From the NCBI GenBank assembly GCA_963971225.1, contig OZ020269.1:32075264-32139263 (forward strand): 64,000 nucleotides of DNA. Reading direction: 5' to 3'. Positions 29,181 through 39,973 of the stretch are shown here, piece after piece. A program made the position numbers and the translations under genes. The stretch comes from Melieria omissa (taxonomy: Eukaryota > Arthropoda > Insecta > Diptera > Ulidiidae). Under the pieces are notes generated by a model, which searched no databases, was not told the DNA's origin, and saw only the letters and a list, made by a program, of their open reading frames with translations. Position 1 is the stretch's first letter; the number at the start of each line of letters is the position of its first letter.

Positions 29181-29496
29181 CGGTAGGGGATTTCGTGGTA
29201 AGTAGAGATACTGATACTTAAACAACAACAAACAACAAACTGAAGTGCATTGCTCTTTTGTCCCAATAAACAAAAGTGCAAGCTGGTCATATTACCCAAT
29301 GGCCACTTGAGCGACCACCAGTACCGCTTCAAGTGGGTCACTCGTAAAATAAACACAACGTAAACACAACGCAGCATAAACGCCAATATGCTGATACGTC
29401 GCCTTTTGCGTTTGCGCTGATAGGCTAGGTTGAGAACTAAAATTGAAAAATAAATTCAGTCTTGATCAATCAAGCAAACAAGAAACAACACGAAAT
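29181..29496 (+). other. Non-coding stretch with a hairpin
   Basis: A near-perfect hairpin, CCACTTGAGCG ... CGCTTCAAGTGG, lies near 29302-29336. Repeated AAACACAACG words follow. No gene seen. It is probably untranslated sequence of the flanking gypsy element. Confidence 0.4.
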
Positions 29497-29774
29497 TGTA
29501 ACTTACATAAATGTGGGACTGGGAACAGGCAAGTGCGACCCTGCACAACGGACAGACCAATGCGACCCTGACAGACGAAGGACGAGACAAGGCGCAAGGG
29601 ACGCTCGTATGAGCAAACGAGGACGACAACGATATAGTTAGCGGGCAACCACGACGCGGAACGGACGGGTACCGACGGAACGGAACGGAGTCTAGTGATG
29701 TTTAAACTAATAAATCATTTGAATTATTAAAAGTAAAGTGCACGGTGTTTGATTTGGGCCGCGGCGATCCTACA
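29497..29774 (+). repeat. LTR, TGTA...TACA ends
   Basis: 278 bp from TGTAACTTACATAAATG to GCGGCGATCCTACA. The ACTAATAAATC region is a poly(A) signal on +. The stretch before 35093 ends similarly (GGGCGGATGCCTACA) and is followed by a primer site, so the two are related LTR ends. TSD not resolved. Confidence 0.55.
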
Positions 29775-30382
29775 TAAAGTTTTACTAAACGACCGATAGG
29801 TTATCAGAGATATAGAAAATTGCCAGCTGACACAGTTGCCGTATAATGGTATCGTCGAAGCTATTAAATTCCGTAAATGGCTTTTGCCAACCCACAACGA
29901 AAATGCTCGCAGTCACCTACAGCAGGAGGCCACACAACTCCCAACAAATTCTAAAACTAGCTGATTGAAGTCAATCTATTTGGTCAGATTGACCGAGTTG
30001 TAATCCATGCACAATAATGTTAAATATTTATAAGCACATGTATCGCCCTGTTAAGTTCCTATTTAAGTTACCTTCTAAGTGGATCATCGGCTCGGCCATT
30101 TTGTCATCAGAGCACAAGGAGTGAGCACGTTCAGTGCAGCAAATAAAAGTAAAAATTACAGTATATATATTTTGTAAGATGTTTTATTATGGCAACACCG
30201 TAGTTTTAAGTCTAGTAACTTGGCAGCACCGGAGTTCAGGGAATACGACCCTAGGCTTCGGAGCTGACCAGCCGGAGCGTCATTGCTTTCTTCTTTGACG
30301 AACTTGGAGTGTGAACAGATGTATCTGTATATCTATTATAATTGATTTAATTAACAACTTTTGCATTATATATTTTTTTGAA
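29775..30382 (+). other. Unassigned sequence with a short LTR-like unit at 29999-30160
   Basis: The unit 29999-30160 begins TGTAATCC and ends AAAAATTACA. It contains TATTTATAAGC and AATAAAAGT in the right order for promoter and poly(A) signal on +, so it may be a small solo LTR (copia-like). No TSD found. The rest shows no gene. Confidence 0.4.
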
Positions 30383-30709
30383 ATGAAGAGAAGAACCTTT
30401 TCTAATTCCATGAGCAAGGAAAACAAGGATTTTCAACGTTGTGTAGAAAAATATAGGGAATTGAACGAACTTGTTAAACCTGTTGAATGCACTGCAAGTT
30501 CCTCTTGCAGCGATAATAGGGATCGGTCTGAAAATGAACTTTCCACCAACAGTTCACTTTAGAATTTTAATGCGGACACAAATAAAAATGCCAAAAGTTT
30601 AGAGGTTAAGTCTTGCGCAGTTCGCAATAACATTACCCGAAACGCTTTGGACGATCTCCTTCGGACTTTGCATAAAGTGGGGGTGACTGATTTGCCACAC
30701 AACTATTGA
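30383..30709 (+). pseudogene. CACTA-like transposase N-terminal remnant
   Basis: A basic start (MKRRTFSNSMSKE) and a Ser-rich spacer run to a stop at 30562. Beyond it, in another frame, NNITRNALDDLLRTLHKVG and LPHNY match the N-terminal block that in CACTA-like transposases reads as a helix followed by LLKILR and LP. It is the counterpart of the piece at 4169-4567. It ends abruptly where a LINE ORF1 begins. Confidence 0.5.
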
Positions 30710-30762
30710 CAATTCGTACAGAACTCGTGCCGTGCGGACGTGTTTCTCGGAGCTGTGTTACC

Positions 30763-31143
30763 ATGCCTTGTGTGTGCGGCCATATAGTCTACCGCGGTCA
30801 GTCAAAGACTCAATGTGCCAAATGTAACATTATTTTTAATTTGAAGTGTGTGAACCGTTTGCAAGCAGATTTGGATTGCCTTCAAAAAACAAACAAACAA
30901 TGTGTGTGCAAAAGCTCCACTTCGGCGCGTCGAAACTCGGTTCGGTCACCAATTCGTTCGGCTACCCCGAAAGCCGACGCAGCATCAGTTAATGAACGTG
31001 ACAAAAAGGGAATCTCTTTACAAGCTGTTTTTAACGAACTTACAGCTGTAAGATCTGAGAATGCTCATATGCTCTCTTTGATTAGCTCCTTGCTTAGTGA
31101 AAAAGAAGCTCTTAACAAGTTGAGCACCTACAATCGGAAGTGA
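30763..31143 (+). pseudogene. LINE ORF1 fragment with PHD-like zinc finger
   Basis: From ATG 30763 the protein has CVCGHIVYRG, CAKCNIIFNLKC and later C-x-C, a PHD-like Cys/His pattern. A Ser/Arg-rich linker and a short coiled coil (ELTAVRSENAHMLSLISSLL) follow. This is the layout of ORF1 in Jockey/CR1-type LINEs, and the same 5' context (GCGGACGTGTTT) precedes the element at 50485. No ORF2 follows; the fragment gives way to unassigned sequence and repeat A. Confidence 0.6.
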
Positions 31144-31333
31144 TTTTCTAGGTGAAGTGAGACCTGAAATGTAAGACCAAAAAAAAAATAACCCAGAACA
31201 AAGTAGAAAGTCGCGCAACAGGAGGGGAAGTTTTAAGAAAATGGTTTTGAGCCCATTGGAGAAAGCTGTTTCTAATTTGCTTTAATTTGAGAAGCAGCTC
31301 AACCCTGAAGGTGTAGTTCAGGGAGTAGCACCT

Positions 31334-32880
31334 GTAATGAACAATTCACGAGCGCAGTGGATTGTGGGACTAACACTATCGAATGGAGCAGATTAACGCA
31401 ACGAATGCAACCCTGCAACACTCGTGCGAGTTGCCAACGGAATCTATTACAAAAGCGCAAGAGGAAAACGCGAGATAAAGACAAGCAACAGGAAGCTGGA
31501 AGTTTGAGTTTCGCCTGAGAAGTCAACGTGGACGGTCGAGAATCGGAGTGAACGGAGCGGACGTGCAGCAGCTAGCGGAAGCAGCGTGGCGCCAGCGAGG
31601 GCAGTTGGAAAAACCGTGCCCAGACCGATGCAGTAAAAGTGAGGCGCAAACCGGCCACCACGTGCAGCGGGTGCTGCGCAAGATTAGCAACGAAGCATAC
31701 CGGCAGCCACATTGGCTGTCCGCACTGCACCCACCAGCCCCAACATCGCCAACCACGCTTGCACACAGCCACCAACCGTATCACCAGCCCATTGCACGGC
31801 TACCCCCCATTTCCCACACAGCTGAGCGGAGGCGCAGGTGCGGAGTGCCACGGCACGCCACCGCCGGAGCCCTAGCGGCCTAACAGGGCACCACCTCTAC
31901 TCACGTCTGTCCGCAAGGGGTATAGTAGCAGCGGGGCGAGCACACGTGCTGTCGAGCACCGATCTCCCGCCCGCAGGCGATAACGACTGGCTACATCCCG
32001 ATCGGCATTGCTCCAGACTAGAGCGCCCAGCAAGTATAGTCCGGACGTGTGTTGCCAGGCAATTTGGCAGCTGACCAGACACACGATTGCATCATTGGCA
32101 GCGCCTCAGCGGGTCGCCAATCCAACCATCGTCGCCGTCAACGAGAGACGCCGCCATTTCGGCGCAACGACAACAATCACGAGGCGAGATTTCGGTCAAC
32201 CATAATGGCGGTCGCCGCCAAAAAAAAAACCCGGCGCGCGCGAATAACGGAGACACCGGAACGATGAGAGGAGAATACAGCAACAAGAGAAGAGCAGCGA
32301 GCAGACCAGTGGTGCAACACGAGTGACGGCAGCGAGGGAGCAGCACATATCTGTTTTTTTTCACATTAATATTTAAGGGGAAGAAGAGCAGTGGCTCAGT
32401 TTAAGTAAAAGGGAAACGGGTAGAAATAACCGGTATCGAGAGGGGTAAAATATACTGCGATTATATTAAAGGTGGTTAACCCTGCATAGGTTATATTATT
32501 TGTAAATTTATTTTTCAGTGCGGCGATTCACGGAGGAGGCCTTGTACGTCGGATTCGCCGAATACACGTGAGTCAAAAATTTTACTGTCAGTACTTATAA
32601 TGTAGGCTTGAGGAGTTTTCAACGATCATACACCATCGAACGCGGGTGCATACATTTTTACTAGAGGGGGTATCTTCGAGTTGCGCGCCTACCGCGAGGG
32701 GAGACCATTGTACCGCGTGTTTTGGCAACCGAGGTATTAAATATCGCAGGCGGACTTGTGTAGTGCGTAAGCAATTAAATTCTAATCCGGTGTGGGTAGC
32801 ATTTAAGGCAATGTTAATGGATTTTTGGTACTAGTATTAAACAACATCAGAATATAAACGAGTGTTGTTTTTCTGAGGTA
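31334..32880 (+). repeat. Dispersed repeat family, copy A
   Basis: It starts TGTAATGAACAATTCACGAG, as do copies B (41463) and C (46981). Shared landmarks in order: GAATGCAACCCTG, a GC-rich poly-Ala/Thr/His-coding stretch without a conserved frame, a GAGCAGTGGCTC hairpin word, and a 49-bp exon-like module with splice signals. Then come TATAATGTAGGCTTGA and GCGGGTGCATACATTT. The SAP-gag fragment follows copy A, so the repeat may be a long LTR or 5' leader of that gypsy family (inference). Confidence 0.7.
32519..32567 (+). other. 49-bp conserved exon-like module, copy A
   Basis: Preceded by TTTATTTTTCAG and followed by GTGAGT. It carries GGCGATTCACGGAGGAGGCC. The equivalents at 42701-42749 and 48186-48234 have the same length and the same flanking splice signals. 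Confidence 0.65.
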
Positions 32881-32999
32881 TGGGCGTTTGCTAACGTTAC
32901 GGCGGATGATCAAGAACATCAAAAAATATACGTCATCTAACGGTCAGTTAACGTCGCAGCAGGCGTTGCAGAACATTCGAGTGTGCGGCGCATAACGGT

Positions 33000-33775
33000 T
33001 TGTGTAGAGTGTCGAGGAACAAACGAAATACGGAACACGAAAACGAAATAGTGGCTGGAAAAACGCCGAAAGTGCACGAGTTGAAGGTCGATCAGCTCAA
33101 AGTGATTTTGAGAGAGAAAGGCTTGTCGGCAACAGGCACGCGTGCTGAGCTGGTGCAGCGTCTTTGCGAAGAAATCGGGCAAGAGGAAATCGAAATCGGT
33201 ACTATGGCAAACGAAAATTTGCAAGAACAGATCAATGACCTCCGCGGTGTGTTGGAAAATGTCATGTCGCTATTACAGCAACATGCGGACAGTGCAACAA
33301 ACGATAATCTCCAAAATGAAAGAAACGTGGACGGAGCGTCTCCGTCGACGTCAAGCGGGTCGGTGCGTAACAGTTATTCTCTGAGTCTGACCCGACGAAT
33401 CCTCAATCATTATCGGCGGAGCAGTTTATTGATCGTGTTCAAAGTATGTCTAATGCATATCAGTTCGATGAAAAGTGTTTGCTCTTAGCCATTTGTAGTC
33501 GGTTGAAGGGAGCCTCGCATATGTGCTCGACTCTTTGCAAGTGTTGCATACAACATGGGCTGATTTCGCAAATGATTTCTTGTACGAGTTTGGTACGAGC
33601 TATGATGAAGCGCAGGTGCATTATGAGATGCAAAGGGCTGCACGCAAACCAAAAGAAACGCATATCAGATTATTGTTTTAGAGTGTATGCTTTGGGCAAA
33701 CGTTATAAACTCAGTGAATCAGCTGTTATACGGTACACGCGGGAAGGGCTGAAACATAATCCTTCCCACGCTTGA
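33000..33775 (+). pseudogene. Gypsy gag with N-terminal SAP domain
   Basis: VHELKVDQLKVILREKGLSA and GTRAELVQRLCEEI form a SAP-type DNA-binding motif, known at the start of Gag in some gypsy lineages. A coiled coil follows (NLQEQINDLRGVLENVMSLL). After a frameshift near 33390 the capsid region continues with NAYQFDEKCLLLAICSRLKG. Further frameshifts and stops follow to 33775. There is no ATG at the start of the open frame. A second SAP start is seen at 49981. Confidence 0.7.
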
Positions 33776-33982
33776 ACTTATGCTGAGCCAGCATACGTAC
33801 TTAGCACAAGCAAATTGTATTTAGCTCTAAGAGAATATTTTGCATGAATAAAGTTAGTCATTTACGGACCCTTGATTATATAAGAAGTTGTAGTTTCGTA
33901 AACCAAATCAAAGTTTAGACAGTGAACAGTAAAATCGTGTGTGAAATTGTATTGCAAATAAAATAAAAACAAAAATATAAAA

Positions 33983-34195
33983 ATGGCAGATGCAAGTAAT
34001 GTAGACATTGCTGAAATGGTTGTACGCCGTAGTACACGTTACCAGCAAATGAGTGCGGATGAAAGGCGTGCAGCTGATATGAGATTTGCAGACTTTATGG
34101 ATGAAGAGATGGATGAAGAAGTTGATATTGCTGCACTTGGTAATGAAACTGAGGATGATGACGACTGCACATACCAACGCCGCAGTTTTGCTGTT
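33983..34195 (+). pseudogene. Probable piggyBac N-terminus
   Basis: ATG 33983 starts an acidic frame (RRSTRYQQMSADERR, FMDEEMDEEVDIAALG, ETEDDDD) that breaks at about 34190, where the inverted piggyBac segment begins. An acidic N-terminus is usual in piggyBac transposases. The assignment rests on position and composition, since no catalytic motif is present. Confidence 0.5.
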
Positions 34196-34779
34196 GTCGA
34201 GTATTTCCATTGTCGAATCGAATGAATTGCTTTATGCACATGAAGCGATCGTACGACATCGCAGCTTTGTATATTGGACAACGCGTCGCGCCCCATAATT
34301 CCGTAGCAGGTTCACGATTCGATTTTGTGAGTCCAGCATACAAAAGGATAGCTAGAAAGGCGTCAAACTCTTTCACAGTCACTGGCTTCCACTCCTTTTT
34401 CTTCGTGGGATTCGCCAAATTCCATGCAGCTGTAACCTCCCTGCCTTTACGATTTGTTTCGCGTATTATGATGTATATTATTTCCTCGCTGATGATTGAA
34501 CGAAATATAGTGTAGGGGTCATGTACAGTTCCTGATGGTCCTGGTTTCCTCCTTGTGAAGTCGACCACGTTATGAACACGAGTACGAGAAGTTGGTGGTG
34601 CTTTTTTACACCATTGGGTGCCATCTTTAGCAATATAGTAGTTTTCATTTCATTTTCATTTCATTTTCTTCCTCTTCATCATCGTTGTCATCAATATCTT
34701 CATTTATCTCTACGTATCCTTCAGTTTCGGCATCTGACTCTTCAGCGGTATCGATGATATTTGGCAAATTTTGCAGCAT
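34196..34779 (-). pseudogene. piggyBac transposase segment in inverted orientation
   Basis: On the minus strand it reads: acidic LPNIIDTAEESDAETEG, a frameshift, YYIAKDGTQWCKK, RRKPGPSG, KEFDAFLAILLYAGL, ELWGATRCPIYKAAMSYDRF and FIRFDNGNTRQQ. These are the successive N-terminal motifs of the piggyBac domain. The next expected motif (VDEQLFPYRG) is found directly beyond the right edge but on the + strand. The segment therefore sits in place but flipped. Confidence 0.8.
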
Positions 34780-34872
34780 AACTTGGCAGCAGCTTACACT
34801 CCTCATGAAGCACTAACCGTCGATGAGCAGTTGTTCCCTTACAGAGGCCGGACCCGCTTCACGCAATACATG
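34780..34872 (+). pseudogene. piggyBac catalytic-region scrap
   Basis: AAYTPHEALTVDEQLFPYRG and RTRFTQYM match the first catalytic Asp block of piggyBac (VDEQ...RG). A stop follows at once and LTR-related sequence begins. Confidence 0.75.
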
Positions 34873-35570
34873 TAGGAAGGCAACACTGAGCGGCAATACG
34901 ATGCGACACTGAAAAGAGGAAACGAGACGTCACGGACACACAAAAGGAAACAGACAGACAATGGGAAACGGAAAGTTACGGAACAGCGGACAGAGAAAGC
35001 GGGCGTGCGTGGACGGAATTAAATTGATTAAAATAAATAACAAAACTAAACAGATCCGATTCGTGTTTACCTCGGCCGGGGCGGATGCCTACAGTTTTGG
35101 GGGCTCGTCCGGGAATAGTGTGTGTGGACCAGAAGCGACGTAGGTGCAATCGGCCGAAACAGAGCAGCAACTCGGGTGAAGTCCCAGTAGCGGACAGAAA
35201 AGTTTGGGTGTGCAACGTGATTTTCCGCGGGCAGTGAACAGCAATAACAGCAAATGCTAAATATATAAGCGCGGAGTGAAACGTACAGACAACAGCCTTT
35301 TGTGAACACAAAACGCGAGCGGGTGCTCCACGACACAAAGGGTGCTCCGCTGGGTAACGCGCAAGCGTAGCGTCCGTTACGTAAAGTACAGTTATGTTGA
35401 ATAAACGAGAGAAAAGTGCGATAAACGATTGAATCGAATTAAATAAATTAATTAAAGGCGCAGCCAACAGCTCGCCACAGCAATTGTTTCTTTTATTAAA
35501 TAAATTAATTAAAGGCGCAGCCAACAGCTCGCCACAGAAATAGATTATTTTATTAACTTACACATGCAAG
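34873..35570 (+). mobile_element. LTR-element fragment with primer-binding site
   Basis: A stretch ending GCGGATGCCTACA at about 35092 is followed by TTTTGGGGGCTCGTCCGGG, which matches a tRNA-Pro-type primer site. Upstream is an LTR-like end and downstream an untranslated leader with ATATATAAGCG (35260) and GAATAAACGAG (35398). No gag is visible. It separates the two halves of the piggyBac gene. Confidence 0.55.
35439..35537 (+). repeat. Two identical 42-bp direct repeats
   Basis: The unit starts TTAAATAAATTAATTAAAGG and ends AACAGCTCGCCACAG, at 35439-35480 and 35496-35537, separated by 15 bp. Confidence 0.85.
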
Positions 35571-35699
35571 CGATCAACGAAACGAAACAAGGATACCCAA
35601 TGCGATGGAAGCATTTGATGTCAGGGTAAGAAAAAAACACCTTCAAATTCAAGAGTAGATTGTGTATTTATTTGTTTTTTATTTTTTTTGTTCATTTCA

Positions 35700-35922
35700 G
35701 ATGATATCAAGACCGATAGAAGCCGATGCACCGTCGTTTGCGGCTAGGGCGAATAGACCGTCATGTCGCCTTTGCCGTTCTGAGTACGGGCGGCAGCGGA
35801 AAACGAGGGCCTACTGCTTCGGATGCAGCAACGCTGTTTGTGGAGAACACAGCACAATTCTACATCGCTGCAACACTTGCGCACAGGGCGGGGGACAAGC
35901 GGAACACGCTCAACGACAATAG
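35700..35922 (+). pseudogene. piggyBac C-terminal cysteine-rich domain
   Basis: After an intron-like GTAAGA...TTTCAG (about 35627-35700) the frame encodes CRLCRSEYGRQRK, YCFGCSNAVCGEHS and HRCNTC. This is the cross-brace Cys-rich domain that binds the piggyBac terminal repeats. All the expected Cys/His positions seem present. It ends at 35922, about 215 bp before the TTAA end. Confidence 0.75.
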
Positions 35923-36075
35923 TTTTAAAGCTTTTTCATAGTAAAATTAAGAAAAATCGAGCAAACAAAAAAAATTAAAAGATTGTATTTTAGTATGTAG
36001 TATTTAGTTATAAACAATAAAAACACAAAAATAAAAATAAAAAATTCATGAAAAAACCCTAATTTTTTAAAAAAA

Positions 36076-36140
36076 AAAGGTCCCTACGGACCTTGTCACA
36101 CGGCCGTGAAATACAGAATTGTCACACATCGAAGGGTTAA
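36076..36140. repeat. piggyBac right terminus and TTAA
   Basis: A hairpin AAGGTCC-CTAC-GGACCTT (36077-36095 region) precedes a terminus ending CACACATCGAAGGG, then TTAA. The subterminal hairpin resembles the internal repeats of piggyBac ends. Confidence 0.6.
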
Positions 36141-36788
36141 CGATGAAGAGCCAGACCAACCATATAGTAGCGACAACTCCACACAGTGATTCAGCGACTG
36201 TAGGGAAGGACAATAGGGTGACCATACACACTGACACCGGAAAAAAAATTCCATAAAACACATATTAAAAACTGAAGAACTCCAACCTTGATACACATCC
36301 CTTACCTTTCCTTCACCACCGAGGCACAAACACACTTCCTCTTAAGGCACTAAAATAAATGAAGGTTGTATGTGAAACAAGTTATCAAAATTTATTGTTG
36401 CTGATATCCGGCATCGCCGGATTTGACGTCTTCAAATAAGACTCCCCCAAGTAGTTATTTAGCACGGCCATGGCTGGGTACTAAGCGGACACTTCAGGCT
36501 GGTACACACCATCGATATTAATTTCTTCGACGCAAGTTCGAGAAGGCTGAAAGTATCAGCAGCTACTATGAAGAACGATGCAGTGAATTCCTTCATCGAC
36601 TATCACCTCAACCAATCCGGGCACCGGCTCAAAGAGTTGCGAGCGGTGAAGGTGCGACAGCGCCGATCGATCGATTGGATCGGCATGGAAATGGATCATC
36701 GGATGCAGCAGATTGGGATGAAATTTTGAAAAACCAAAACGACATTGTGGCAAACAACAACCACAACAACCTCCTAGAGCAGAAATAA
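36141..36788 (+). other. Unassigned sequence, possible LINE 3' remnant
   Basis: 36530-36785 can be read as YYEERCSEFLHRL ... ILKNQNDIVANNNHNNLLEQ, which could be the C-terminus of a LINE ORF2. It lacks any decisive motif. The rest shows nothing recognisable. Confidence 0.3.
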
Positions 36789-38060
36789 CCCTGCAGCGAA
36801 GCTAGAGACAATTGTCGCACATTCATCTAATTCTGCAACTAGCTCTTAAAGAACTATATACACATCAATCCCCAAGTAGGCTATAAACTCGACACTTAGT
36901 GTCTAGTAATCTATCCCTAAGGGGTTAAAAACAGCACTAGTAACCCAGCAGTGTTTAAAGAGACAAAATAGAGTACTATTTACAGTACTAGCACCTAAGG
37001 ACCTAATAGTTACGTTTTAACACTTACAATGACGCAGCTAATGTGCAACGTATAGCTGTCAAAACATTTCCGTTGACCACTGTGCGCGAAGAAAGTACCG
37101 TTACAACGAAACGAACGAGAGTTACACCACTCTCTACAACAGCAACAACACCAACACAAGCACCAGCAAAACCGCTGAGAATGCACTGATAGCTGGCCAT
37201 CAACCCAACTGCACCGCCGATTGCAGCAGCAGCGGCAACGCCCATGTAAACAACGGCAAAACCTAAGTTATAGTAATTTCTTGTATTTTTCCTTACAGAA
37301 AACCATAAATTCATGCTCACAATTCTAGCGGAGCAAACCGTGCTTCTTAAAAGACTAGTTCAGCAACAGACTGATGAACAGGCATTTTTTTCGCTGTTCC
37401 CAATTGAAACCGAGGAGCAGCTAACCAATATGAATGAGAAAATTACACCAGAAAATAAGAAAATATACGTATGTATTTCTACATATATAAATATTTGTTT
37501 ATTGTTATTTACCCTTCTACTTACTTTCAGACCTCTACTATGAAGACGTTAATCACGCACGGAGGAATAGAAAAAATTTAAAAAAAGTCCTTGGCACAGA
37601 TGTAACCGCGGCGTACAACCTGTACGGAATTCATGGCAAGAAAAGCCTAAAGGACGTGTCGAAATTTTATCGCGCTTTAATAGGTGGGAAATTTTATAAT
37701 TTTGTATTCTAACTTTTGTACTTATGCTACTTCTTTTGTATAGATGCTATCGAGGTGCCAGCAAATGCCAAGGCTGCATCGCCAGAAGAGGGTTTGCGTA
37801 ACGCCATTCGCCTACAGAAGAAACGGCATTTTAAGAATAAATCCATTGAAAAAAAAACTCAACTAAATTATAAAAAAACGTTATTATCGTGTTGTGTATG
37901 TTGTGTTGTGTTGATGTTTTTTTATTAAAAATGTTACATTGGAAAAATTGAATTGAAATCGTATTGTATTGTATGGAAACTAGTTACTTTTCTGGGTCAT
38001 TGCATCCATTTGGAAACTAGTTACTTTTCCGCAAGCAAGCCGCATAAAAGAATTCAGAAG
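36789..38060 (+). mobile_element. Second CACTA-like element, non-autonomous, right end lost
   Basis: It starts with CCCTGCAGCGAAGCTAG directly after ATAA, the same context as the element at 3709. Subterminal CTAGCTC, CACTAGTAAC and ACTAGCACC words follow. On the right, GGAAACTAGTTACTTTTC occurs twice (37977-38030) as subterminal repeats. No CTGCAGGG end is found before the gypsy RT. The only gene is a decayed DUF4806-type copy. Confidence 0.6.
37299..37928 (+). pseudogene. DUF4806-type gene, decayed second copy
   Basis: Exons 37299-37468, 37531-37683 and 37744-37928 match the last three exons of the gene at 5811-6896, with introns at the same places. Conserved pieces are AEQTVLLKRLVQQQTDE, FFSLFPIETEEQL, GIHGKKSLKDVSKFYRALI and LRNAIRLQKKRHFKN. 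A one-base deletion in an A-run near 37575 creates a stop in the middle exon. Upstream (37025-37290) a Thr/Ala-rich linker is full of stops. Confidence 0.7.
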
Positions 38061-38144
38061 CAGAAGGCGTAACATTGAAATAAAGAATACAAAATTTAAA
38101 TTTTTGTGTTTTGATTATTATTAAATTGTATGCTAACATAACTG

Positions 38145-38605
38145 GCCATTTCCGATGCCCAGTACTCGCCGCGAATGTGTACTTCACGACGCTCGACTTC
38201 AAGGTGGGCTACCATCAAATTGAGCTCGAAGAACAAGCTAAACAATATACCGCGTTTGTGACAAGCAATGGACCCTACGAGTATAATAGAATGTCATTCG
38301 CGTTGGTAAACGAGTCGGCAGTATTCCAACATATGATGAACAAACTGATCGTGAAAATGAAACCGTGTGTTGCTATTGCGTATTTGGACGACGTAATCAT
38401 TCCCAGCCTCGCCGTTGAGGAAGGGTTAACCGGCGTTGACCGGGTTTTAACTCTGCTGAGGGAGAGCGAATCGACATTGCGCCTCGACAAGTGTCAGTTC
38501 TTGGCTGAAGAAATCGATTTCCTGGGTCACCGAATTAATAAGCTCGGGTGCTGCGAAGGTTAGTGGTATTAAAGATTTTAAAACGCCGACAAACGCGGCC
38601 GCCCA
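38145..38605 (+). pseudogene. Gypsy RT fragment
   Basis: VYFTTLDFKVGYHQIELEEQ, KQYTAFVTSNGPYEYNRMSF, AYLDDVII (catalytic YLDD) and LDKCQFLAEEIDFLGHRI are gypsy RT blocks; after a frameshift near 38550, VSGIKDFKTPTNAA follows. FALVNESAVFQ replaces the usual GLxNAPxxFQ, so the copy is degenerate. It is closest in style to Gypsy-2. Confidence 0.8.
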
Positions 38606-39546
38606 AAACTTTGTCAAAAGTAGTCCACGCGGACCATCCCCGGTGCATTTCCGCCGAGGCTCTTCTTTATATTCCCAGCCTTCATCGAGTTCGGATGAAG
38701 AAAGAGTTCGCGACAAAAATCGCTACGCGATTTGCCTTGTGTTGTTTCGGTGCATATTTAGTGTGATCAGGTGGTCACGCTAGGCGCATCCGCGAAAAAG
38801 AAAAAAAAACGCGAAAAATAAAGTAACAAGTGGCTCGCGCTTGAACGGATAATTTCTTTCACTTGCTGGGTAAGAATTTCTTAGTCGTTTAACTCTTTTG
38901 TCAGGTTTTTACATGCAAATAAATTTGCAGTGTACTTAGTGCCTACTTTTGCGGTGCAGCTTGTGCTGGCCGCATGTTTGCTATCACCGGGAGGAAGAAC
39001 GCCAATAAGCCAACTCCGCGCTGTAGATCAGCAGAAATAGCAAAGATAATAAGCATTAATCAGCTAATCAACTCCAGTACAGTTCATCACCTTTATGCAA
39101 TTTCGTCGGCTTAAATAAAGTCCATCAATATGTCTTGGACCTAAACTTCAATAAATCTAATTAGACAACCTTGGTCTTTGGTATAATTTGACATTGGAGG
39201 GAAATGTATAGAGAGGCGAAAATGTGCAAATAACATTTTTCCAGCTCAGCAACATAAGCATCGACTAAGCTGGAGGCCTTCATCTGATCGCGCTGCAGAA
39301 TTCACATGTAAGTTGCTTTCTCTTTTGTTTTTATTGTGCATATTTTTCGCTTTTATGTTATTCTCTCATACTCATACAGGTACAGGTCACGTATTTGTAT
39401 TTATTCTCGCGAGTTATGGACATGTCCGCCGCTCGTCGAAAACTCCAACAATAATGTTTAGTGCACCAAATAAACATGAGCAGTGCAAACAAAACAAACA
39501 ACTGAAAGGAAAAGGTGATCTTCTGGGCCGCAGCGCGATGTAACGG
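38606..39546 (+). other. Unassigned, mostly non-coding
   Basis: Holds a Ser/Arg-rich scrap at 38610-38760 that may be retroelement-derived. An A-rich run is near 38800 and AT-rich sequence with several AATAAA words follows. No gene recognised. Confidence 0.35.
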
Positions 39547-39935
39547 AAAGTTGTTACGAAGAATTATTAGAAGATGTCTTCTCCGATGAACAAGAGGCAG
39601 CAGCCCTTGTTGTCCAACATACACCAAGAGCAAAGAGGAGGTGTGAGGCAAGTGGGACTGACGCAGAGCAAACACCAAGAGTGAAAACGAAGTGTGGAGA
39701 TCCAAATATTCCTGTAATAGAGCGGGAAATTGAAAACCAACGCAAATTTCAAACGGAAGTATTGCAAATTTTAAAAGAAAAAAATTAAATAGAAAAAAAG
39801 AAGTTGCAGCTATTCGAAAAGCAAGTTGAATTCGACATCCAATATAAAAAAACAAAAATGCAAGTTCTGCAGTTAAAACTTGAGAAAACCAACAGAGACT
39901 TACTCGCAACGCAGCGGGCCAGTGCACAAAGTGTT
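39547..39935 (+). pseudogene. Coiled-coil protein fragment, Harbinger/Myb-partner-like
   Basis: The reading CYEELLEDVFSDEQEAAAL, then VIEREIENQRKFQTEVLQIL and after one stop KKKLQLFEKQVEFDIQYKKT forms an acidic stretch followed by a charged coiled coil. This layout is like the C-terminus of the Harbinger-1 Myb gene (10430-10840). The nonsense codon is at 39786. The family call is tentative. Confidence 0.4.
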
Positions 39936-39973
39936 ATTATATCATATAAAAAACCTTTTAAATTTGCGAATGA

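Larger units (their letters stand above)
33983..36140 (+). mobile_element. piggyBac transposon with internal inversion and LTR insertion
   Basis: Parts in order: an acidic N-terminus on +, an inverted segment on - (34196-34779), a catalytic-region scrap on +, an LTR/primer-site insertion, then a C-terminal Cys-rich domain on + and a right terminus ending at TTAA (36137-36140). TTAA is the piggyBac target. The left terminus is missing. Confidence 0.75.

Noticed and set aside
31548..32326. Several overlapping His/Pro/Arg-rich ORFs in repeat A
   Set aside because: All three forward frames are open because of high GC; none is conserved in copies B and C.
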